A stretch of 64,000 nucleotides of DNA from Triglochin maritima (Eukaryota > Streptophyta > Magnoliopsida > Alismatales > Juncaginaceae), in NCBI GenBank assembly GCA_963682175.1, contig OY821784.1, positions 27,137,621-27,201,620 on the forward strand, given 5' to 3'. The translations under genes and the position numbers were made by a program. Positions 36,861 through 47,340 of the stretch are shown here, piece by piece. The notes beneath the pieces are model-generated. The model did no database searches and was not told the origin of the DNA. It was given only the letters and a program-made list of their open reading frames with translations. Within the stretch, counting starts at the first letter, position 1; each line of letters starts with the position of its first letter.

Positions 36861-38370
36861 TGTAGGATCGTGTGGGTTATGGGTCCACTAATCACTTTTA
36901 ATCTAATCCCTAATTTCCTACTTGATTAAGCAAACAAATGCGCAGCGGAATAAACAAACAAGTAGAGAAAGAAAGACAATGCAAACCACAAAAGACGCGT
37001 CGGTTTTTATAGAGGTTCGGCACCCCACCCGGGTCCTAGTCCTCTCTTGTAAGCTCCGCTCGACTCCACGAGCTCCGCCTACGTCTTCACTAACCACTCC
37101 CCGTTCTGGGCCGGGAGAGAACGCCTTTACACCACAAGCAACGCGAACAACCCTCGCTTGCTTGAATTCTTCCTCTCACAATCCGAGAGGGACACTTCGG
37201 GCTTTCACCGAAGTCCTTGCTTCTTTTGACATCACTTGTAACTGAGTGGGATTCACTCTCTAATTGAGCACACTTTGAGTAGGATGAGTATATGATCAAA
37301 TGTGTGAAGTTTAGGCTTAAAGAGTGTAGAATTGGGAGCTTTGAGGATTGAGGTTTCCCTCTAATGTATTGGGACAATTGGAGTTGGAGAGTTGTGTTAA
37401 CAACAAGTCTTGATCCTCTATTTATAAGCTCCTAAGGTATTCTAGCCGTTGGGGATAGATTTGATTGGGTTTTGTGCAAGATATACAAAGCAGAAAATCG
37501 GGCTGCAAATCTGTCCAGAACCGGTCGACCGAAACTAGTAAACCGGTCGACCGTTAACTTGATTTCAAAGAGAACGGTCGAACAAAAGAATATTCGGTCG
37601 GACAAACGAGCTAGAACTTAACTCTACTTAAGTGAATCGGTCGAACCAAAGTATGGGGCGGTCGACCGAGAAGGGGATTCGGTTGAGAGAAAGGTCAATT
37701 GGTCGAACGAGAAATGTGTCGACCGATAGCAGGGAATTTGGTTTCTGAAAATATGTTCAACCGGTCGACCGAAACAAGGTCTTCGTTCGACCGGTTACCG
37801 AATGTATTTTGGGGTTAAGTTTTGTTTTATACGAATACGACCGTTATAGGAATACGACAAGAAAAACGGTCATATTAAAATCCGGGATCGGTCGACCGAA
37901 AAGGTAGAACCGGTCGACCGGTAGAGTTTGGTAAAATCACTGTGGAGAGTCTGTTATAAACCGGTCGAACTGAGAACTGGTTCGGTCGACCGGTTCACAC
38001 AGGAAATCTGGGTTTAAGTTTATAAGTGATTTCCGACTAAGGTTTGGGTGATCTAATGAAGTCCAAATAATGTGAAATTTCGTGTGTGACTTCTATAGGG
38101 AACCTATTGTGTATGTGATTGGTTTTTAACTCTTGTATGCTCAATTTACACATGTTCCTAAGACTCAAAATAAAATCAAGATTACAAGTCTTCATTTAGC
38201 TTTATTACAAATCTTGACTTGATTTCCTTCCTTCCATGAGTCTTGATCACCTGTAGAGGTTAGCACATGCAATATATATGCAATGCAATATGTGTGCTAC
38301 TCTACATCATCATAATTAAGATTAGGTTAATTAAATCATCAAAACCTAGATTAAGGCCAAAAAGCCAACA
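36861..38370 (-). repeat. 3' LTR of the gag-only element
   Basis: TGTAGGATCG to AAGCCAACA, 1510 bases. The palindrome array lies at about 37519-38003, with seven exact CGGTCGACCG copies and many one-sided variants. A GC-rich R/U5 segment (36995-37200) contains CTCGACTCCACGAG. Confidence 0.97.
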
Positions 38371-38386
38371 ATCTCCCCCTTTTTGA
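38371..38386 (-). other. Polypurine tract of the gag-only element
   Basis: AAAAAGGGGGAGAT in minus sense directly next to the 3' LTR. Further AGGGGGA words lie at about 38453-38665, as if there were several tract-like copies. Confidence 0.85.
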
Positions 38387-39001
38387 TGATGGCAACCTAT
38401 ATCTTAATGCTATCTAAATACATGGAATTTGTATATGTAAACTATGCATATTAATGGTCCCCCTATGGATGTGCATAGTTTTTGTTCAATTTTATGCCAA
38501 ATTCCAAGTTACCCCCTTAATTATCTCTCCCCCTTTGACATCCATCAAAAATAATAATTATTTAAGACTTTAAGCTTAGAATTTGGATGTCTTGTAATGA
38601 AGTTGCTCCCCTAAATTTTGCACTTCATTACTCTAATAAAAGATATAACATTTAAGCTCCCCCTATCAATAAGGCTAAATGGAAACAATGAGTATGATTC
38701 AAGTTAAGTTCATTTAAGTTTCAACTTAAGCCTTATTCTAACATCCATTTAAAATTTGACATTTAGAATCAATGGATGTGATAAATGATTTGCAATGAAT
38801 AGGGAATATGATTTGCAATGAATTGAACTATATGATATGTCAATTAAGCATATGAAGCTAGATTAGAGCTAATTTAACATGAATTGTATAGATAGGAATT
38901 TATACCAATGTTGAATTCGAATTTAGCTCCAATCTCATTTGGTGATGCAACCGGATTTGAATTTGACTCTTGAGCTCACCCGGTCACCACCAATCTCCTC
39001 C
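38387..39001 (-). other. Non-coding interior of the gag-only element
   Basis: No gene. In minus sense, purine runs such as AGGGGGA, GGGGGTAA and GGGGAGC recur near 38455, 38510, 38530, 38605 and 38660. Multiple polypurine-like tracts are known from Sirevirus-type elements; that link is inference. Confidence 0.5.
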
Positions 39002-39973
39002 TCAAGCTCCTACAAGAGTAGATTTAGGTACCCAAACAACTTTGGGTCCTTGAGTGTTAGCTTTGGGAATCCACACCATTTTGGTTTTGGGAGCCCACAC
39101 ACTTGAGGAAGTAGACTTAACAAATAAATGCTTGCCATTTAATGTAGTATGAGATACATGGTTTTTTAATTGAACATTGTATCCTAAACCATGTTTAGCT
39201 AAGGATTGTCTTTGACTACCTAAAAGCATATCAAGCATTTTTGTTCCTTTAGTGAACATTTCTAGATCTTTTCTTAATTGCATATTTGAAACTTTAAGAT
39301 CTACATGTTCATCAACAATGGGTGTTTTACTTAGACTAGCAAGTGATGATTCATTTGATTCAAGTCTAGCAATCACCTCATTCTTTTCATTCATGATTAA
39401 TTCAATTTGGCATTTGAGATCATTTATAGTTTTTCTAGCATTTTTGTTCTTTTCACAAATGATCTCATATTGTTTAACTAAATCATGAAATGCATTTTGA
39501 AGCTCATCATGTGTATAATTTTCATTATTTGCACTAGAGTTTGAGCTATCACTATAATAAGACTTAGTTGAGCATGAATTACTAGAACAAGAGTTAGAAT
39601 CTACCTCACTTTGATCTTCAATAGCCATGAAGCATGAGTGAGCCACTTTTCTTCTACTTTGCAAGGAAGAAGACGATGATGATGGTGATGAAGAATCATC
39701 CCATGTAGCCTTGTGTGCTTCCTCCTTCCTTCCTTTCTCTTCTCTTGCTCTTCTCCTTTTCTTTTCTCCTCTCCCTTCTCTCCTTTTTCTTCTCCCCTTC
39801 TCTTCTCTCATTTTCACTCTCCTCCCTCTCTTTTTCTTTTTCTCTTTTCTCACTTCTTCTACCTCTTCTTTCATTCTTTTCTCCTTTATCCCTCTTGAGG
39901 TATTTGAAGAAGTCTTGGGCAAGGACCTCAATGTCCTCTTCTTCCACCCTCCTTGGCTCATCAAAATTTGCAT
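39002..39973 (-). CDS. Second Gag frame of the gag-only element (C-terminal Gag)
   Basis: 323-codon open frame. The first 95 codons are K/R/E-rich and come from the purine tract shared with the first frame. From KATWDDS onward it is typical Sirevirus-like C-terminal Gag: an acidic Ser-rich stretch, HDELQNAFHDLVKQYE, a coiled-coil-like region (INDLKCQIELIMNEKNEV), FTKGTKMLDMLLGSQRQ and repeated VWVPK/VWIPK at the end. It lies one base ahead of the first frame and overlaps it by 278 bases. So it is either the result of a one-base indel in the purine tract or is reached by +1 frameshifting. No zinc knuckle is visible. Confidence 0.7.
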   Translation of the reverse strand: MQILMSQGGWKKRTLRSLPKTSSNTSRGIKEKRMKEEVEEVRKEKKKKRGRRVKMREEKGRRKRREGRGEKKRRRAREEKGRKEEAHKATWDDSSSPSSSSSSLQSRRKVAHSCFMAIEDQSEVDSNSCSSNSCSTKSYYSDSSNSSANNENYTHDELQNAFHDLVKQYEIICEKNKNARKTINDLKCQIELIMNEKNEVIARLESNESSLASLSKTPIVDEHVDLKVSNMQLRKDLEMFTKGTKMLDMLLGSQRQSLAKHGLGYNVQLKNHVSHTTLNGKHLFVKSTSSSVWAPKTKMVWIPKANTQGPKVVWVPKSTLVGA

Positions 39974-40646
39974 GTAATGCCACCACGGAGTTTTTCTTTG
40001 ATGCTTCCTTCTCTCTTCGATGACTCAATTGGAGCTCATAGGCCATGAGATTTCCAATGAGTTCCTCCATCTTCAATTTTGAAAGATCGTGCGATTCTTC
40101 GATTGCCACGACCTTGTCTTCCCAATCGTTGCTCAATGACCGGAGGAATTTTCGAGTCATCTCTCCTTCATTTATCCTTCTTCCAAGAATCAAAAGAGAG
40201 TTAGTGATATCGGTGAAGCGAGTGTTCATGTCTCTTATGTTCTCACCGATTTGCATAGAAAATATTTCATATATATACATGAGGAGACTTATCCTAGTTT
40301 CTTTGGTTTTGCTATCACCCTCATGATGCATTTGTAACCTATGCCATATTTCATTTGCACTTTCACATCCCCTAATTCTATTGTATTCTCCCTCATTAAG
40401 GTCACAATAAAGAATATTCATAATTTTTGAATTCATTTCAATTTCTTTCATTTGAGCCCTAGATAGAGAATCTAAATCATCTTCATTTGGGGGTATGTAT
40501 GGATTTTGAATAAACTTCCAATACTTAAGGTCATTTGATATTAAAAAGATTTTTATTCTATTTTTCCAATAATCATAATTTGACCCATTAAGCAAAGGAG
40601 GTCTTGTGGTGCATAAACCCTCTAAGTGATTAGATGTTGAAGCCAT
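39696..40646 (-). CDS. Copia Gag N-terminal frame of the gag-only element
   Basis: 316-codon open frame starting MASTSNHLEGL shortly after the primer site. It has the DUF4219/UBN2-type Gag layout: PPLLNGSNYDYWKNRIKIFL at residues 17-36, then AQMKEIEMNSKIMNILYCDL, EIWHRLQMHHEGDSKTK, INEGEMTRKFLRSLSNDWED and LKMEELIGNLMAYELQL. Gag of this type forms the virus-like particle in the cytosol. The frame stays open to about residue 240, then runs through an almost pure K/R/E tract. There it leaves the native frame and ends at 39696 with an out-of-frame tail. This is the best-preserved retroelement gene in the window. Confidence 0.85.
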   Translation of the reverse strand: MASTSNHLEGLCTTRPPLLNGSNYDYWKNRIKIFLISNDLKYWKFIQNPYIPPNEDDLDSLSRAQMKEIEMNSKIMNILYCDLNEGEYNRIRGCESANEIWHRLQMHHEGDSKTKETRISLLMYIYEIFSMQIGENIRDMNTRFTDITNSLLILGRRINEGEMTRKFLRSLSNDWEDKVVAIEESHDLSKLKMEELIGNLMAYELQLSHRREKEASKKNSVVALHANFDEPRRVEEEDIEVLAQDFFKYLKRDKGEKNERRGRRSEKREKEKEREESENERREGEKKKERRERRKEKEKSKRRERKEGGSTQGYMG

Positions 40647-40685
40647 GCTAAAATTACGGTAAAGTAATAAAATTTAGCTAACAAG

Positions 40686-40697
40686 GCTCTGATACCA
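40686..40697 (-). other. Primer binding site of the gag-only element
   Basis: TGGTATCAGAGC in minus sense, two bases inside the 5' LTR. Same tRNA-Met type as the family A element. Confidence 0.95.
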
Positions 40698-41259
40698 AAT
40701 GTAGGATCGTGTGGGTTATGGGTCCACTAATCACTTTTAATCTAATCCCTAATTTCCTACTTGATTAAGCAAACAAATGCGCAGCGGAATAAACAAACAA
40801 GTAGAGAAAGAAAGACAATGCAAACCACAAAAGACGCGTCGGTTTTTATAGAGGTTCGGCACCCCACCCGGGTCCTGGTCCTCTCTTGTAAGCTCCGCTC
40901 GACTCCACGAGCTCCGCCTACGTCTTCACTAACCACTCCCCGTTCCGGGCCGGGAGAGAACGCCTTTACACCACAAGCAACGCGAACAACCCTCGCTTGC
41001 TTGAATTCTTCCTCTCACAATCCGAGAGGGACACTTCGGGCTTTCACCGAAGTCCTTGCTTCTTTTGACAACACTTGTAACTGAGTGGGATTCACTCTCT
41101 AATTGAGCACACTTTGAGTAGGATGAGTATATGATCAAATGTGTGAAGTTTAGGCTTAAAGAGTGTAGAATTGGGAGCTTTGAGGATTGAGGTTTCCCTC
41201 TAATGTATTGGGACAATTGGAGTTGGAGAGTTGTGTTAACAACAAGTCTTGATCCTCTA

Positions 41260-41265
41260 TTTATA
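41260..41265 (-). promoter_or_regulatory. TATA box in the 5' LTR of the gag-only element
   Basis: TATAAA in minus sense (context CTTATAAATAG), about 90 bases downstream of the last palindrome. The start of R is expected about 30 bases further, near 41230. Confidence 0.7.
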
Positions 41266-41357
41266 AGCTCCTAAGGTATTCTAGCCGTTGGGGATAGATT
41301 TGATTGGGTTTTGTGCAAGATACACAAAGCAGAAAATCGGGCTGCAAATCTGTCCAG

Positions 41358-41842
41358 AACCGGTCGACCGAAACTAGTAAACCGGTCGACCGTTAACTTG
41401 ATTTCAAAGAGAACGGTCGAACAAAAGAATATTCGGTCGGACAAACGAGCTAGAACTTAACTCTACTTAAGTGAATCGGTCGAACCAAAGTATGGGGCGG
41501 TCGACCGAGAAGGGGATTCGGTTGAGAGAAAGGTCAATTGGTCGAACGAGAAATGTGTCGACCGATAGCAGGGAATTTGGTTTCTGAAAATATGTTCAAC
41601 CGGTCGACCGAAACAAGGTCTTCGTTCGACCGGTTACCGAATGTATTTTGGGGTTAAGTTTTGTTTTATACGAATACGACCGTTATAGGAATACGACAAG
41701 AAAAACGGTCATATTAAAATCCGGGATCGGTCGACCGAAAAGGTAGAACCGGTCGACCGGTAGAGTTCGGTAAAATCACTGTGGAGAGTCTGTTATAAAC
41801 CGGTCGAACTGAGAACTGGTTCGGTCGACCGGTTCACACAGG
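41358..41842. promoter_or_regulatory. CGGTCGACCG palindrome array in the active-type LTR
   Basis: Seven exact CGGTCGACCG copies plus about ten one-sided or worn variants (CGGTCGAAC, GTCGACCGAT, TTCGACCGG) in 485 bases. An invariant pair, ACGACCGTT and ACGGTC, occurs near 41668-41710. The array is the same in the 3' LTR and recurs in every family B LTR of the window. Confidence 0.75.
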
Positions 41843-42552
41843 AAATCTGGGTTTAAGTTTATAAGTGATTTCCGACTAAGGTTTGGGTGATCTAATGAAG
41901 TCCAAATAATGTGAAATTTCGTGTGTGACTTCTATAGGGAACCTATTGTGTATGTGATTGGTTTTTAACTCTTGTATGCTCAATTTACACATGTTCCTAA
42001 GACTCAAAATAAAATCAAGATTACAAGTCTTCATTTAGCTTTATTACAAATCTTGACTTGATTTCCTTCCTTCCATGAGTCTTGATCACCTGTAGAGGTT
42101 AGCACATGCAATATATATGCAATGCAATATGTGTGCTACTCTACATCATCATAATTAAGATTAGGTTAATTAAATCATCAAAACCTAGATTAAGGCCAAA
42201 AAGCCAACAGCATGTGCTTATATTAGCCTCATTTAAATTATTGTCTGGTATGTTTTAATGATAATGTTTTATCTTATTTTCATGTGGACACAAAGTTGGA
42301 TTTTGTATTTCTAGATTTCATGTTGTAATGAGCACCAATGAACACACACACATACACATATACTAATTTCCGCATTCTTTCTCTACCCCCTAAGGAGTTT
42401 ATTTTTATCGTTTGTTTTCTGATTTCATACGCATCATAATGTAATTTTATCTTATATCACTCTTTTCATTTCCCACTCGAGTATTGTGAACTCTGACTCG
42501 CACACACCACTCGTGAACTCCAACTTGCACGTGCTCCTCGTGGACTCGAGCC

Positions 42553-43620
42553 GTTTTCGTAGTCAAGTTCATCATTTTGGTGGGTTTTTATGTTTTTATG
42601 TTTCCTTTTGGTTATTGGAAGGGGGTTACAAGTGGACAGAGTGACCTACAGAGTCTTAGCAGCATGCTGGTAAATTTTGGGGACCAGAATCCCCAAAATA
42701 TCCGTCAGTAGCGGATTTTGATCCGCCACTGGTGGCTCCGGTGAGCCATTTTGAAAATCTATTTTTACAATAGCTTCCTTTGTCTATTTGGAGTCATTTA
42801 CTTCTACTGTTGATGTCATGTATGCTTTGTTTAAGTGTCAGTAATTAATTTGGCTTGCATGACCCATTGTTAAGATAACTTGGACCCTAAAACTCAAACC
42901 AAAGGATTAGATTATTTGCCATCTAGGTCATGCATCATCTGTGGATCATGCACGTACATTGTATTTCCTTTGCTTTAATTTCTTGTTGTCGATTGCTATT
43001 GTGTGGTATGTACACCCGTTCTCTGATTCATGCATAGTTAGAGCATGCATTAGTTATTAAGGTGCATTAGGACAAAAGTGAGGCGAGTGATTGATTGGTG
43101 TGTTGATTTCTAGCTTTGGGGGCCGTCCCGTTCAAGATAAGGTGTGAGATTTGATCACCATTTCCTTAGCCCCAAAAATCACTCCTAATTAAGAGCCTTA
43201 ATCTAAAATCAAGTAGACATTGACCCCTAAGGACCTCGGGCGCATTAGGAGAGAGATCTGGTCGCGACTGTTATAGCCTGATCGGTGTTTCCCACTTTGT
43301 TGATAGTAGGAGAGACGAGATCTCCGGATCTTGGTTCACTTGCTGGGCTTTGTGGTCTTTGTCGTAGGGACAGTTAGGCGTGTTGAGTCCACGTGAGCTC
43401 ACAGTTAGGCGTCGTCTACCCTCACCCACTGCCCACGATAGATATAAGGATTCTTCCCTTCTCATCTGAGTCTCCTCCTCCTCTATATTCTTCGATAAGT
43501 CTCATCCTCTGATTATACATTCTATTGTGTGTAGTTTTTTCAAGTCGAGTCGAGCATTTTATGCGAGGTTGAACTCATTCTGGTGAGAATGCTCGACTTG
43601 AGAGAGTGCATTTTTCGTCT
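42553..43620 (+). other. Gypsy-1 leader
   Basis: Non-coding 1.1 kb between the cut 5' LTR and gag. A GATCCGCCACTGGTGGC word at 42719-42735 resembles the LTR palindrome. No primer site was found where one is expected. Confidence 0.5.
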
Positions 43621-43621
43621 G

Positions 43622-45796
43622 AGATGGACGATCTAGGTGATCGCCATCTCCGCCTCAAGCTCCTTTGGAGAATGAGGCTGAGTCGTCTCATGGAGGTGGG
43701 GGAGACTGGGTTCCATACACGGATTACCTTGGTCCACTACCACCACCACATAGACCTCTTACGACACTAGAAGAAGAGGGTCCTGGTCAGGATAGAATTC
43801 TAGGTACACGACCACCTTTAGCTCGACAAGATCGACCAATCACTTTGTGGTAGCGGACCCATCCTGTTTGTGTCGTGCCGCCATCTTGCATAGTTCTCCC
43901 GGCCAAAGGCAATCGATATGGATCACTGCTCGTGGGAACAATTATGAATTAAAATCTCAATATGTGAGTATGCTTTCTACCTTCACTACCCATAAGGAGG
44001 ATCCATATATCTTTATACGTGAATTCAAGGAGGTATGCTCAATGTTCAAGCTTCAGCAGAGAGAGGGAGGGCAGAGCCTTTTTGGTTTTTCATGTTGTCA
44101 AACAGTTGAACAATGAAAATAGATGCCTTTCGTGCGGGTCAGAACTTACCCGACAAGGAATTTCACTACCTTAGGACAGTCTTGACAAGTGTTCCATCTG
44201 GTTGAGGATGATTTCTTTCGCGTTGAAGGATAACGTGAAAAAAATGGATATATTGCCTCCTGGCTCGATTCAGTCTTGGGATGAATTCGTGACCATCTTT
44301 CTAAAGAGATTCTTCCCCAAAGGTAGACTCAACAAATACGACACCAGATACATCAAGTGTATTAGACTGAGGCCAAACCATTTCCTGCTTTCTTTGAGAG
44401 GTTCAAAGACCTTCTCCTACAGTGCCCTCATCATGAACTTGATCTATGGCAGATGTGTCAGATTGTTTATGAGGGCCTCAATTATAACACCCACACATTG
44501 TTGGAGTTGATGTGTCAAGGTGATTCCAAATGAAACCAATCAATGAAAAATGAAACCCATCAATGAGGCATGGGACACTATTGAATTAATGGCTGAACAT
44601 ACCTTTGACTTAGACACCATGAGAGAGACACCAGCCGCTAGGTCTTCTGGTCGAGCTGGATCATACCAAATTGAGTCACCTATCGTGTCTGAGGCAAAAA
44701 TGACTGCTCTCATGCGTAGGATTGAGAATTTAGAGTTGGATCGAGCTCCTGTAGCTCATGCTTCTACTCCAGCTTGTAGTAGATATGGGCTCACAAATAT
44801 AGTGACTTGGAATGTGCTTACGCTCCAAGTGATACTGAGCATGCAAATACGATGTATCAACAATGACCCTGTAATGACCCGTACAGTCACTCCTACCACC
44901 CGGGATAACGAAACCACCCTAACTTCTATTGGGCCTAGTAGGGCCCACGGTCAGAGCTTGCACGCTCAACCTCAACCCCCACCTTATCACCCTCCATGCC
45001 CATCGGTGACCTACCAAACCCCACATCAAAGTTCTCAGCCTTGTACTCACCAATCTCCTCAGGCATCACCATCTGGTTATTGTAGTCAGATTCTACCCCA
45101 GCGGGTTGAGCCAAATGACTCACCTCTTGAACAAACCCTTCAAGCTTTCATGCAGAGCATGCAAAGTTTGTTCAAAACTTTGGTAGTGTAAGTCAGCTAG
45201 TTGGTTCATCAGCTCCATGAACGTGAGAAGGGTCAGTTGCTGAGTCAACCTGTGGTAAATCCCAGGGGTGAACTGCTCAGGCCAGGAAACATGTGTACAA
45301 CGTTGAAGAAAACCCTTCCCAACATGCAATGTTGTCCATACCTTACGATCGGGAAGGGTTGTTTATAACAATGTTGAAATACATGCATCCAACCCTGTTT
45401 GCGACTCTCCCGAGGAGGGTCACGAGTATTGCAAGGAACCCATTTGTGAGACTGCTCATGATATTTATGTCGCTAAGGCACCAATCCTTGGGAGGTCATT
45501 TCTCGCGACATCTAATGCTTTGATCAATTGTCGCAATGACTTGATGAGGTTATCGTTTGGAAACCTCACGACATATTTCAACATCTTTAATCTTGGTAAG
45601 CAACCTGGGCTCTTTGATGATCCAGTCACGGCCATTTTCATTCAAGACATAGATGAACGTGACTTATTGGGCATATTCGAATCATATCAGCATATTATTG
45701 AGGTGCCCAATGACCAGGTTGCAATTGAAGATGATTTTGAGGAATCTACCTATGAACTTGTGGATGAGGAGGCATATCAGGATGCCTGCTCTTCTT
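43622..45796 (+). pseudogene. Gypsy-1 gag and start of the protease/RT linker
   Basis: Frames with shifts and stops. 43665-43853 is Pro-rich. At about 43926-44070 NYELKSQYVSML and FIREFKEVCSMFKLQQ show the Gag core. 44202-44350 has FALKDNVKK and DEFVTIFLKRFFPKGRLNK. 44550-45191 has MKPINEAWDTIELMAEHTFD and a Gln/Pro-rich tail. From 45485 GRSFLATSNALINCRNDLM matches the gypsy-2 linker. The frame to 45816 is cut by the B-prime solo LTR starting at 45797. No clear zinc knuckle or protease DLG is seen, probably lost. Confidence 0.8.
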
Positions 45797-47335
45797 TGTT
45801 AGCCTTTTGGCCTTAATCTATATTAATTTTGATGATTAATCAAACTAATCTTAATCAATCAACCTAATCAATCAAAGTGAGCAAACACGATTACATGCAT
45901 TGCATACATACTTGTATACTTGCAATCGTCTTAATAGGTTGATCAAGACAATCAAGGAAATGAGCATTGGGACAAAGAAATAAAGACTCAAGACATGTGA
46001 TCAAAGCTTTGGACCAAGACATGTAATTTTGTATTTATTGAGTCTATAAGGTTTAATGTAAACTTGAGCACTAGGATTCTGTCCCGTCAAGAGTCGGTAA
46101 ACCGAACCCCTCACGGTGAACCGAAACCTTTCGTAGTTCGGTTCACCGAACACCTATCGGTTACTCGTCTACTTACCATAAGTAAACCTTAGGTGTTATA
46201 TGGAATTGCCCCGACAGAAGACCAAACCACCTTCTGTCGACCGAATAGCCCTGGAACGGTTTTGAACTTTGCTCCAACGGTCGCATTTGAAATAAGTCCC
46301 TAGAGCCCAATTGAATTGTCTTAATTCGGACGACCAAATATCTATCAGTCAACCGAGTCCTTCTTGGCTTTAGGCTCCTAACGACTATTTACACGTGGCA
46401 CTTGACCGTTGTACCCAACGACTATTTGACCTATAACTGTCAGCGTAAAACCCACGCTAACATCGGTCTACTGAAGTGTATATGGTCCCTAGAGCCCACG
46501 TTAATCGAAGTTGAGTAATCAGAGCCCAACCAATCCTACTGTCCACATTGGAACAGTGAACCGAATGAAATTCGGTTAACCGAACTTATTAGGGTTAAAT
46601 TGATAATAGTTACTGGAAGTTGGTGAACGGTGATACGAACTCTATTCGGTCAACTGTATGTTTAGTTCAGACTAATCAAACCCATGTGTCTCGGACTACC
46701 GTTACTTGAATGGTCGACGGAACCTGGTCTAAAATCTGCCCGAGCTTAAGTCAGATCTTGCTTCTCATTGGTCCATTTTCCCCACCAACTCCCAAACGGC
46801 TAGTAGAGCTTGAAAGCTTATAAATAGGAGCACATTTGTGGGTTTTTAGACTTTTGAACACTCTCTATCTATTCAATACTTAAAAACAAATCATCTTCAT
46901 CTTCAAGCTCTCAATCCTCAACACTCAAGCTAAAACTTCACCACTTGCATATCCAATTCCATATCAATATTCAAGTGTGCTCAAGTATAGAGTGTTAGTT
47001 AGATTGTGATTCCATATTCATATTCAAGAATCACCAAAGAATTGTAAAGCTTTAAGGAAGCTCCCTCTCGGGTTGTGAGAGGCTGTTCGCGAGGCTCGGT
47101 GGTGTAAACGACGTTGATCTCGGCATGGAACGAAGATCAGTTAGTGGAATCGTAAGTAAGGATCAGGGGATCGAGCGAGGCTTGCGAGGAGGACTAGGAC
47201 CGGGGTGCGGTGCTGAACCTCTCTAAACTCCGATGTCGATGAATTTCGGGTTTGCAATTGTCTTTTCCCTAAATCCTTGAATTAGCATTTTAATTCCGCA
47301 ATTATCTAGTGATTAGAGGGCCATAGATCCTAACA
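45797..47335 (+). repeat. Solo LTR, copia family B-prime (duplication TTCTT)
   Basis: 1539 bases from TGTTAGCC to GATCCTAACA with a perfect TTCTT duplication (45792-45796, 47336-47340). The first 60 bases and the GC-rich block near 47070-47220 match family B in the opposite orientation; the middle is diverged. A TATA box (GCTTATAAATAGG) lies near 46816. The CGGT-NN-ACCG words (46090-46730) lie upstream, mostly as CGGTTAACCG, CGGTCAACCG and CGGTTCACCG. Confidence 0.93.
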
Positions 47336-47340
47336 TTCTT

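Larger units (their letters stand above)
36861..42209 (-). mobile_element. Complete gag-only copia element, family B (duplication GCATG)
   Basis: 5349 bases with two LTRs of exactly 1510 bases (36861-38370 and 40700-42209) and a perfect GCATG duplication (36856-36860, 42210-42214). Reading on the minus strand: tRNA-Met primer site (40686-40697), a Gag frame (40646-39696) and a second frame (39973-39002), then 0.6 kb without genes and a polypurine tract. No RT, integrase or RNase H is present in the 2.3-kb interior, so it must borrow enzymes. By eye the LTRs differ at about five sites. This makes it the youngest insertion here. The Gag type resembles that of Sirevirus-like copia elements. Confidence 0.95.
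40700..42209 (-). repeat. 5' LTR of the gag-only element
   Basis: 1510 bases, the same length as its partner. Differences I noticed: one each near 40877 (CTGGTC for CTAGTC), 40943, 41071, 41324 and 41768. It carries the promoter: the palindrome array at about 41358-41842 lies upstream, in minus sense, of the TATA box at 41260-41265. Confidence 0.97.
35683..42552 (+). repeat. Gypsy-1 5' LTR, interrupted and lacking its 3' end
   Basis: 35683-36860 and 42215-42552 align with the 3' LTR. The gap is the element 36861-42209 plus its duplication. A TATA box (TCTATAAATACC) lies near 36228. The 19-base palindrome GATCCGCCACTGGCGGATC at 36082-36100 lies about 145 bases upstream. After CGTGGACTCGAGCC (near 42552) the match to the 3' LTR ends abruptly; the last 100 bases or so, including the CA end and the primer site, are missing. 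Confidence 0.85.

Noticed and set aside
36922..37245. 107-codon frame conserved in both LTRs of the gag-only element (also 40761-41084)
   Set aside because: It is conserved only because the LTRs are near-identical, and it is antisense to the element's transcript.
39711..40023. Ser/Phe/Leu-rich plus-strand frames
   Set aside because: These are the complement of the purine tract of gag.
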